A stretch of DNA of 11,668 bases from Sabulitectum sp964571965 (GTDB taxonomy: Bacteria; Fermentibacterota; Fermentibacteria; Fermentibacterales; JCC-6). This document shows positions 6,105 to 11,668 of the stretch, piece after piece (position 1 is the stretch's first letter; every line of letters starts with the position of its first letter). A program made the position numbers and the translations under genes. Where the stretch lies: positions 1 through 11,668 of the forward strand of contig CAZNFQ010000069.1 of NCBI GenBank assembly GCA_964571965.1, written 5' to 3'. Below the pieces are notes generated by a model, which saw nothing but the letters and a program-made list of their open reading frames with translations, made no database searches and had not been told where the DNA came from.

Positions 6105-6112
6105 AATATATT
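6105..6112. promoter_or_regulatory. palindromic -10-like element between divergent HAD genes
   Basis: AATATATT reads TATATT in both directions: 6107-6112 on plus and 6110-6105 on minus. It is the only AT-rich -10-like element in the 42-bp gap. The plus-strand start would fall at about 6119-6120, on the ATG of the Cof-type gene (leaderless). The minus-strand start near 6099 leaves a leader carrying GGAGG. No good -35 is visible on either side, so this is tentative. Confidence 0.4.
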
Positions 6113-6119
6113 ACACCAC

Positions 6120-6950
6120 ATGAAAGCATCTTCACTTTTTGCCACTGATTTTGACGGAACCCTTATGAGAAGCGACGGCACCTTCAGCTCTGAAGACCTG
6201 GAGAGCCTCTGCAAACTGAGGGATTTGGGGTGTGCCGTGGTGCTTGCTTCCGGCAGAAGTCCCTTCTCTCTGGAACGTTGTCTTTCAGGAAGGAAAATTC
6301 CCGTGGAATGGTATGTTCTATCCTCCGGTGCAGGGATACTGAACCATCAGGGAACCGTTCAGGTCTCCCATACCTTATCGGCTGAGGAAACCCTGGAAGT
6401 GCATAAAGCTTTTGCTTCGCTTGGCATAGAAGACATCTCCATACAGGGCCCCTTCCCCGATGCCCACCGGCTGCATTGGGTTCCGGGAAACCACGGGAAA
6501 GACTTCAAAACCAGACTGGAGCTTTACCGAGGGTATTCAAAAGAAGTTAACTCTGCCGCCATTTCCGCCTCAGAGGTAATTGGCTTCGTGTCCCCTGAGG
6601 ATTCTGACAATGTTATCGAAAACCTTAAGATCACACTTGGGAAGAGATTTTCAATTATCCGGGCAACCAGCCCCATAGACGGCCATACCGTTTGGATAGA
6701 GGTTTTTCCTGAAGGGGTGAGTAAGGCCTCGGGATGTGAATTCATACGCCGGGAACTGGGAATAGACCCTGAAAAAACTTCCGCAGTGGGCAATGACTGG
6801 AACGATCTTCACCTGCTGGACTGGGCGGCGAAACCATTCGTTGTTGAAAATTCACCGGAAAAGCTTAAGAAGCGCTACACAACAGTAGCTTCCAACGATA
6901 GCCATGGGGTTAAGAGTGCCGCAGAAAAGTGGCTGGATGTGATCTCATGA
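6120..6950 (+). CDS. Cof-type HAD-IIB phosphatase
   Basis: A 276-residue HAD hydrolase of the Cof/IIB class. Motif I is FATDFDGTLMRSDG (Asp10, Asp12), motif II LASGRSP (Ser44), motif III Lys202 in EGVSKASG, and motif IV SAVGNDWNDLHLL (Asp226, Asp229); the C2 cap lies between about 75 and 190. The GVSKA...GNDxND spacing is diagnostic for Cof/YidA/SupH-type sugar-phosphate phosphatases; the exact substrate is unknown. The frame is open back to 6033, but motif I and homologue length favour ATG 6120. The nearest purine-rich stretch (AAAGGGG, ending 6104) is 15 nt away, too far for normal SD use, so initiation may be leaderless. First gene of a three-gene operon; its TGA overlaps the next ATG as ATGA. 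Confidence 0.9.
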   Translation: MKASSLFATDFDGTLMRSDGTFSSEDLESLCKLRDLGCAVVLASGRSPFSLERCLSGRKIPVEWYVLSSGAGILNHQGTVQVSHTLSAEETLEVHKAFASLGIEDISIQGPFPDAHRLHWVPGNHGKDFKTRLELYRGYSKEVNSAAISASEVIGFVSPEDSDNVIENLKITLGKRFSIIRATSPIDGHTVWIEVFPEGVSKASGCEFIRRELGIDPEKTSAVGNDWNDLHLLDWAAKPFVVENSPEKLKKRYTTVASNDSHGVKSAAEKWLDVIS

Positions 6951-7651
6951 AGATATTCGCCCTTTCAGACCCTCACCTGGGTTTTGCAGTGAACAAACCA
7001 ATGGATATTTTTGGTGACAGGTGGAAAGATCATCCGGCAAAGATCAGGGAACACTGGCTTGAATGTGTTTCCATGGATGATATGGTGCTTGTCCCCGGTG
7101 ACATTTCCTGGGGAATGAACTACGCTCAGGCTGCTCCGGATCTTGCTTTTCTGGACGAGCTTCCCGGCAGGAAATACATCTGCCGCGGCAACCATGACTA
7201 CTGGTGGACATCTCGGAAACAGGTGAATTCCCATACCGGACCATCAATAACCGTTCTTCAGAGAAGCGCAACACGCTGCCCCGGTTTCGTGCTTGGAGCC
7301 TCAAAGGGTTGGAGCACACCACTTTGGGATGGGTATAGACCTGCGGACGAAAAATACTATAAAAGAGAGTTGGTAAGGATGGAGATGACTCTGGAGAAAG
7401 CTGAGAACCTGGCTGAACCCGGAGACAGGATCGTTTACATGATGCACTACCCTCCCGTTGTTGACGGCCGTCCCTCAGAGTTTGCAGAGTATCTTGCTGA
7501 ATCAGGCGTGTCTTTATGCGTATACGGGCATCTTCATGGTACGTGGCCGTCACAGGTAAACATGGAATACAGGGGAGTCAGGTTCAGAATCGCCTCGGCG
7601 GATTACCTGAACTTCAAACCCCTGGACATAACCGGAGAGGTTTTTAGCTGA
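6947..7651 (+). CDS. calcineurin-like metallophosphoesterase (COG1768-like)
   Basis: A 234-residue metallophosphoesterase with the full set of dinuclear-metal motifs: DPH (Asp8, His10), GDISW (Gly51-Asp52), GNHD (81-84), His167 in MMHYPP, and GHLH (194-197). The N-terminus, ALSDPHLGFAVNKPMDIFG, and PGDISWGMNY match my memory of the COG1768 predicted phosphohydrolases, a widespread family of unknown substrate. The start is ATG 6947, overlapping the previous stop by 4 nt; an upstream in-frame ATG at 6929 would only add residues before the conserved MKIFALSDPH. Its TGA overlaps the ABC-F start codon by 1 nt. No signal peptide, so cytoplasmic. Confidence 0.92.
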   Translation: MKIFALSDPHLGFAVNKPMDIFGDRWKDHPAKIREHWLECVSMDDMVLVPGDISWGMNYAQAAPDLAFLDELPGRKYICRGNHDYWWTSRKQVNSHTGPSITVLQRSATRCPGFVLGASKGWSTPLWDGYRPADEKYYKRELVRMEMTLEKAENLAEPGDRIVYMMHYPPVVDGRPSEFAEYLAESGVSLCVYGHLHGTWPSQVNMEYRGVRFRIASADYLNFKPLDITGEVFS

Positions 7652-9573
7652 TGCTGCTTTCTGCAAACGGTTTAGGACTCGAGTTCGGTTCAGATGAGAT
7701 ATTCAATGGACTGAGCTTCAACATCAACAACGGAGACAGGGTTGCCCTTGTTGGAGTGAACGGAGCGGGAAAAACCTCACTGCTTCGCATTCTATGCGGA
7801 GAGCTGAACCCAACCCAGGGATACGTAAACACCTCCGGCGGTTTGAGAATAGGGTATCTCCCCCAGCAGATAAGTGAGTTCCCCGAGGGAACCCTTCTGG
7901 AAGCAGTTTGCGCAGGCTCAGGGGATGTGGCTGACGCCCTGAGCAGAGAGGCAGAGCTGCATGCCAGACTTGAAGAGGAGGGGGAGCTTAACAAGAACGT
8001 TGCAAGCGAACTGGCCATGGTTCAGGACAGAATACACTCAGCCGGCGGCTACAGCCTGCAGTCAAGGGCCGAAGCGGTGCTCTCCGGGCTGGGATTCTCT
8101 GTTGAAGACTTCTCGAAACCCTTATTGGACTTCTCCGGCGGATGGAAAATGAGAGCCATGCTTGGGACCATTCTTCTGGGAAACCCTGATCTGATCCTCC
8201 TGGATGAGCCCACCAATCACCTGGATCTGGATGCCAGGCTTTGGCTTGAGGAATTCCTTATCAGGTTCCGCGGTGCTGCATGGATAATCTCACATGATCC
8301 TGCATTCCTTGACAGAGTAATCAACAAGGTGGTGGAGCTGGAGTTTGGAGAGCTCAGCTCCTGGGGAGGCAACTACTCCTTCTACGTGGAAGAGAAGCTG
8401 AGACACAACGAACTTCTCGAGAAAGAGGCAAAAAAGGTTCAGGAGGAGAGGGACAGGCACGAAAGGTTCATCCGAAAATTCAAAGCCACGGAAAGCAAGC
8501 GTTTCCAGGTGCGAAGCAGGGAAAAAATGCTGGAGAAGCTGGAGGCGGTTCAAACCTACAGAAGTCCCAAAAGAATGATGATAAGGCCCCCGGACGTTCC
8601 CAGAAGCGGAACCAAGGTACTGGAACTTTCGGATGTATCCAAAGTCTATGACAAAACTGTTTTCTCCGGAGTAAACCTTGAGATACAAAGGGGAGACAGG
8701 ATAGGGATCGTGGGCAGGAACGGCGGGGGAAAATCTACCCTGTCCAGACTCTTTGCGGGAATAGAGGAGCCAACTTCGGGTACGGTGGTTCAAGGTACAG
8801 GAGTTAAGATCGGCTATTACTCTCAGGAAGTGGACCTGCAGCTTAACGGTGAAAACACCGTTCTTTCACAGGTACACCAGGCCGCTCCGCATAGAAGCGA
8901 AAAAGAGATACGAAGCTATCTGGGAAGATATCTCTTTACCGGTGATGACGTGATGAAGCCGGTTTCGGTGCTTTCAGGAGGTGAGACCAGCAGACTGGCC
9001 CTGGCGGGAATCCTGATAAGACCCACCAATTTCCTCTTGCTGGACGAACCCACTAACCATCTGGATATTTTCAGCAGGGACGTACTGCAGGAAGCCCTGG
9101 CAGACTATACCGGCACCCTGGTTCTCATAAGCCATGACGAAAAGCTGCTTTCGGGCCTCTCTGAACGTCTATTCGTGGTAAAGGATCAGAAGGTGAAGCT
9201 ATTTCCGGGAAGCTTCGGTGAATACGTGGCAAAGCTCAGGGAATACGCCGGAAACCAGCTTAATTCACAGCAGTACCGTAACAAAGAGCTGGAATCCTCA
9301 CGGGAGGCTGAAAAAGAGAGAAAGCGCAGGGAAGCGGCTGAACGAAACGCAGCCTACAAGGAAAGAAGGAAAAAAGAGAAGCGTCTTGAGAGAGTGGAAA
9401 AGAAAATGAAACCACTGGAGGCAAGACGTGATGAAATAGAAGCTCTCTTCTCAGATCCTGAAGTTGTTTCCGACTCGGCAAGACTGGTAGAGCTTCAGAA
9501 GGAACACAGCTACCTGAGCGATCAGCTATCCCTTCTTGAAGAACAATGGATAGAAATAGCCGAATCCTCCTAA
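7651..9573 (+). CDS. ABC-F family ATPase (ribosome-associated, Uup/YdiF-like)
   Basis: A 640-residue soluble protein with two ABC domains and no membrane segments. Domain 1: Walker A GVNGAGKTS (35-43), signature FSGGWKMR (161-168), Walker B LILLDEPTNHLD (181-192). Domain 2: Walker A GRNGGGKST (355-363), signature LSGGETSRL (441-449), Walker B FLLLDEPTNHLD (461-472). The charged interdomain linker (about 245-310) corresponds to the P-site-tRNA interaction arm of ABC-F factors. The C-terminus (about 550-635) is a Lys/Glu-rich coiled coil as in Uup, YheS and YdiF. Family role: translation factors that act on the ribosomal E site to relieve stalled elongation; some confer antibiotic resistance, but the architecture here looks housekeeping. 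The ATG overlaps the preceding TGA by 1 nt, with GGAGAGG about 10 nt upstream. Confidence 0.95.
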   Translation: MLLSANGLGLEFGSDEIFNGLSFNINNGDRVALVGVNGAGKTSLLRILCGELNPTQGYVNTSGGLRIGYLPQQISEFPEGTLLEAVCAGSGDVADALSREAELHARLEEEGELNKNVASELAMVQDRIHSAGGYSLQSRAEAVLSGLGFSVEDFSKPLLDFSGGWKMRAMLGTILLGNPDLILLDEPTNHLDLDARLWLEEFLIRFRGAAWIISHDPAFLDRVINKVVELEFGELSSWGGNYSFYVEEKLRHNELLEKEAKKVQEERDRHERFIRKFKATESKRFQVRSREKMLEKLEAVQTYRSPKRMMIRPPDVPRSGTKVLELSDVSKVYDKTVFSGVNLEIQRGDRIGIVGRNGGGKSTLSRLFAGIEEPTSGTVVQGTGVKIGYYSQEVDLQLNGENTVLSQVHQAAPHRSEKEIRSYLGRYLFTGDDVMKPVSVLSGGETSRLALAGILIRPTNFLLLDEPTNHLDIFSRDVLQEALADYTGTLVLISHDEKLLSGLSERLFVVKDQKVKLFPGSFGEYVAKLREYAGNQLNSQQYRNKELESSREAEKERKRREAAERNAAYKERRKKEKRLERVEKKMKPLEARRDEIEALFSDPEVVSDSARLVELQKEHSYLSDQLSLLEEQWIEIAESS

Positions 9574-9834
9574 ACGCAATTCTTCCTTTGACCTCCTTTC
9601 CCTTGTGCTACATCAGAACAAGGGCGTTGGCGCCTAAGGGTTGACTGGTAACTCAATTACAGGTCATGTAGCTGAGAATCAACTGAGTGCGATTAAAGAA
9701 ATGCTGCTGGATTCATTGAATACTCAGGTGAAATTAGATAAAAGAATGAGGCTCTACTGCTCTTCGGAGAGGGATTCATAAGGAAACCCTTTTCAACCGA
9801 GAATCTTCTCATTTCTCGAGAAAACTGTAAAGAG
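9574..9834. other. convergent intergenic spacer, mostly unexplained
   Basis: This 261-bp gap between the ends of the ABC-F gene and the exported-protein gene is the longest non-coding stretch. It holds a 7-bp stem with an 11-nt loop (CCCTTGT 9600-9606 with ACAAGGG 9618-9624) lacking a T-tract, a perfect palindrome TTTCTCGAGAAA (9812-9823), and an open frame at 9641-9781. The segment from about 9680 to 9750 is more A/T-rich than its surroundings. I see no convincing intrinsic terminator for either flanking gene. Confidence 0.5.
9641..9781 (+). CDS. dubious 46-codon ORF in spacer
   Basis: TTG 9641 to TAA 9779-9781 is open for 46 codons; the later half reads ENQLSAIKEMLLDSLNTQVKLDKRM, which could form an amphipathic helix. 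There is no usable ribosome-binding site (AAGGG abuts the TTG). An internal ATG would leave only about 24 residues. I recognise no homologue. It could be chance, a gene remnant or a small protein; chance is most likely. Confidence 0.15.
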   Translation: MTGNSITGHVAENQLSAIKEMLLDSLNTQVKLDKRMRLYCSSERDS

Positions 9835-11019
9835 TTACGGCAAGAAGCCGGTTACCTCCGCCAGAAGCTCTATGGTCGCCCTCTGATCAACCGGTGGAAT
9901 ACCCGCCCTGATTGCCGCGTTGTTAAGCAGTTCGCTTTCCGGTGAAGTGAATATTATGGGAAGCAGCTCATCACCGATAACGTCCAGTGCTTCGGTTTCA
10001 GTCCATGTAACTCCGTCGAAATTCAGGCTGACTTCTCCAGCGGGAGTATAGGTGCCCCTCACTGAAGCTCCCTCGGGAAGTGCCATTCTGGCTACTATTC
10101 TTTCAAGAAGAGCCGCGGCGTAGGCCGCCCTGGAAGCGCTGCCGGCATTTCCCGGAAGCCTAACCTCGAGAATACCGGGGATCTCCGGCATTTCGAAGAG
10201 AGGAATGATTCCCGGTATGCTCTGAACAGCATGGCGTGCAACTGGAAGGGGAGAAGGCGAGGGAATCATTTTCCATGGAAGCAGTTCCGATCCGCCGGTA
10301 CCCCTGATCCACACAAGAGAATTCTGTGAGCTTCCATGTGAAGGAAACTGGGAAGTGACCATGCTGTCTGCCAGAGCAAGAATCGGTGCCCATGTTTCTC
10401 CCCACCACTGATCCAGATCCCCGGGAACATATTCCAGATTGATGATGTCTCCCGGAGAACCCTGAAGCGTCCAGCTGACGAGAGTTTTCAATGGGATCGT
10501 ACCCGATGGAATGATCTCGGTTCCCACACCCCGCCAGGCGGAAAGCTGGAAGTCTCCGGAATAGCCGCCTGCCCAGAACAGAAGAGTATTTTCAACGGGC
10601 AGAGAGAGAATGAGAGTATCAGGACCAGCCTCCAACCATCGGCTGCTCCTTACAGGCATCACCGGGAAAGAAGAGACCGAATCCTCCACCACCAGGTAAC
10701 CGGGAAGGGCATTGGTATTCCATACAAGCTGGATCGTTCTTGCCCATAGCGAGCTGTCAGGAACCGTGCTGTCCGCAGCCAGTGTAGAGCAGATCCCGGT
10801 AAGCAGCTCTCCGGAACCCTCGGGGCCACGGAGTATATAGCCTGACCATGCTGAACGGGTAACCTGATAACCCTCGATGCCATAGGTCCACATTACTTCC
10901 AGCTGCTCTCCGGAAAGACCGGACCAGGGTTCTGCGGGAACCCCTGAAAGCATCACCACTGCGCAGTCTCCCTGTGGAAGCTGAATTGATGCCAGAGATA
11001 GAAGGAGCAATAGCGTCAT
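9835..11019 (-). CDS. exported protein of unknown function, coupled to hydF
   Basis: A 394-residue protein with a hydrophobic N-terminus (MTLLLLLSLASIQ) suggesting export, though without a basic n-region; no lipobox is seen. The ATG at 11019 is preceded by GGAGG at 5 nt and overlaps the hydF stop in an ATGA (11016-11019), so it is co-translated with hydF. The body is rich in Trp, Pro, Gly and Ser. The C-terminal part (about 280-372) follows a pattern reminiscent of M16-peptidase-like domains: a LEVRLPG strand, helix AAYAAALLERIVARM, VRGTYTPAGEVSLNFDG, then helix TEALDVIGDELLPI. No HxxEH zinc site is present, so at most it would be a non-catalytic relative. That resemblance is by eye and weak. 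I assign no function. Confidence 0.75.
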   Translation of the reverse strand: MTLLLLLSLASIQLPQGDCAVVMLSGVPAEPWSGLSGEQLEVMWTYGIEGYQVTRSAWSGYILRGPEGSGELLTGICSTLAADSTVPDSSLWARTIQLVWNTNALPGYLVVEDSVSSFPVMPVRSSRWLEAGPDTLILSLPVENTLLFWAGGYSGDFQLSAWRGVGTEIIPSGTIPLKTLVSWTLQGSPGDIINLEYVPGDLDQWWGETWAPILALADSMVTSQFPSHGSSQNSLVWIRGTGGSELLPWKMIPSPSPLPVARHAVQSIPGIIPLFEMPEIPGILEVRLPGNAGSASRAAYAAALLERIVARMALPEGASVRGTYTPAGEVSLNFDGVTWTETEALDVIGDELLPIIFTSPESELLNNAAIRAGIPPVDQRATIELLAEVTGFLP

Positions 11020-11668
11020 TTCGACCTCCAGGGCTCGAGAACTCTTTCAAGCACGTGAGAACCCTCGAACCATGAGAGGGCAAAACCGTAGTTCGTCACT
11101 GGCACTCCTGCCTCTGCCAGGCGGCCGACTCTTGCTGCAAGTTTCTGCCTGCTTATCATGCAGCCTCCGCAGTGTATAACGAGGTCGTAGCTCCGCAGCC
11201 GGGAAGGATCAGGAAATTCCCTGCCGAAGGCATGATCCACGGTGATCCCAGGATAAAGGGCATCGAGCTTAACGGGTATCTGGACGGTGCCTATGTCTTC
11301 AGCAATTCTGTCGTGGTTGCAGGCCTCTGCAATGAGCACCCGGCTTTTGGAGTCCAGGCTGTTCATCCTGTCCACTCCCCGGGCAAACAGAGACATGTCT
11401 CCTCCTGCTGTCTGGTTTATCATCATTATGGAGAATGTGGTAAGGGGAATCCGTGGGGGAACCCACTTCGCCATCACGTCAATGGCCTGTGAGTCGGTTA
11501 TTACAAGCTGAAGCCCTCCGCTTCCTTTTTCAAGGGCTTCCAGAAATTCCATGAACTTATTCTTCTCTCTATCTGCCAGCAGGGAAGAACCGCTTCTTGC
11601 AAGCGCCAGATCCGTTCTGTAGAGACCCACGGGAACCATCATGCGAAGAAGGTACTCCATGGCCATCT
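11016..11668 (-). CDS. hydF: [FeFe]-hydrogenase maturation GTPase HydF, C-terminal part (5' end outside window)
   Basis: The visible 217 or so residues are the C-terminal cluster-binding half of HydF; the N-terminal GTPase domain lies beyond the window edge, and the Met at 11666 is probably internal. Diagnostic stretches are LVITDSQAIDVM (54-65), IPLTTFSI (73-80), VLIAEACNHDRIAEDIGTVQIP (110-131, given only as landmarks), YDLVIHCGGCMISR (160-173) and GVPVTNYGFAL. The [4Fe-4S] ligands fit C-x-H-x46-H-C-x-x-C exactly (Cys116, His118, His165, Cys166, Cys169, numbering from the Met at 11666). HydF is the scaffold on which HydE and HydG assemble the 2Fe subcluster before transfer to the hydrogenase, so the organism should carry HydE, HydG and HydA elsewhere. 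The loop after TTFSI (MMINQTAGGDM) differs from the FARYKGDL I expect. The stop overlaps the next gene's start. Confidence 0.9.
   Translation of the reverse strand, partial: MAMEYLLRMMVPVGLYRTDLALARSGSSLLADREKNKFMEFLEALEKGSGGLQLVITDSQAIDVMAKWVPPRIPLTTFSIMMINQTAGGDMSLFARGVDRMNSLDSKSRVLIAEACNHDRIAEDIGTVQIPVKLDALYPGITVDHAFGREFPDPSRLRSYDLVIHCGGCMISRQKLAARVGRLAEAGVPVTNYGFALSWFEGSHVLERVLEPWRSK

Noticed and set aside
7044..7553. Minus-strand open frame of 169 codons
   Set aside because: Lies wholly antisense to the metallophosphoesterase, whose catalytic motifs are intact; its translation looks random.
8290..8793. Minus-strand open frame of 167 codons
   Set aside because: Antisense to the linker and second Walker A of the ABC-F gene; no start signal or recognisable motif.
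7651..9573. ABC-F protein as an antibiotic-resistance determinant
   Set aside because: The C-terminal coiled coil and operon with housekeeping hydrolases fit Uup/YdiF-type factors; sequence alone gives no sign of a resistance-type linker.
9600..9624. Hairpin as terminator of the ABC-F operon
   Set aside because: Stem of only 7 bp, 11-nt loop and no following T-tract.
9812..9823. Palindrome TTTCTCGAGAAA as an operator or terminator
   Set aside because: It lies between two gene ends, not near a promoter, has no loop or T-tract, and occurs once; probably chance.
1..11668. CRISPR arrays, insertion sequences, prophage or other defence loci
   Set aside because: No direct-repeat array, transposase, integrase, terminal inverted repeats or defence-type domain was seen on either strand.

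Overview
The window is gene-dense bacterial chromosome (roughly half G+C, intergenic gaps mostly 0-75 bp, many ATGA/GTGA overlaps). The PorV/PorQ-type outer-membrane protein and several Sec-type signal peptides indicate a Gram-negative, two-membrane cell. HydF, a maturase of [FeFe]-hydrogenase, indicates anaerobic hydrogen metabolism. Together with the LexA operator type, this fits a fermentative member of the FCB/candidate-phylum space (something like Fermentibacterota). That placement is inference, not proof. I saw no phage, transposon, CRISPR or integrase signal.

Layout. Positions 1-32 (minus strand) are the 5' part of an initiator tRNA-fMet cut by the window edge, with a near-consensus promoter at 44-72. 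From 4231 down to 79 (minus strand) runs a tight five-gene operon: (i) a membrane-anchored ComEA-like HhH plus ComEC-like metallo-beta-lactamase protein, (ii) and (iii) two sugar-type ABC permeases, (iv) a small secreted protein of unknown function, (v) a PorV/PorQ outer-membrane protein. Every junction is a 4-nt overlap or a gap of 1-2 nt, so translation is probably coupled. No ATPase or substrate-binding gene accompanies the permeases here.

Divergent from that operon is a small secreted repeat protein (4303-4746), closed by a strong rho-independent terminator (4756-4783). The lexA promoter starts inside that terminator's stem, and a Gram-positive-type SOS box lies over the predicted lexA transcription start, indicating autoregulation of lexA (4823-5455). 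lexA converges with a HAD phosphatase gene (5439-6077, minus) and overlaps its 3' end by 17 nt.

A second divergent pair follows: the HAD phosphatase (TTG start) and a Cof-type HAD phosphatase are separated by 42 bp that hold a palindromic -10-like AATATATT. The plus-strand operon is Cof-type HAD (6120-6950), COG1768-like metallophosphoesterase (6947-7651) and an ABC-F ATPase (7651-9573), again overlapping. This is a housekeeping set: phosphate-ester hydrolysis and ribosome-associated ABC-F function.

A 261-bp convergent spacer (9574-9834) contains only a dubious 46-codon ORF and weak hairpins. On the minus strand at the right end, a truncated hydF (11668-11016) overlaps by 4 nt a gene for a 394-residue exported protein of unknown function (11019-9835).

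The most noteworthy items are the HhH-MBL/ABC-permease/PorV operon, the terminator-embedded SOS-regulated lexA promoter, and the HydF-coupled exported protein.
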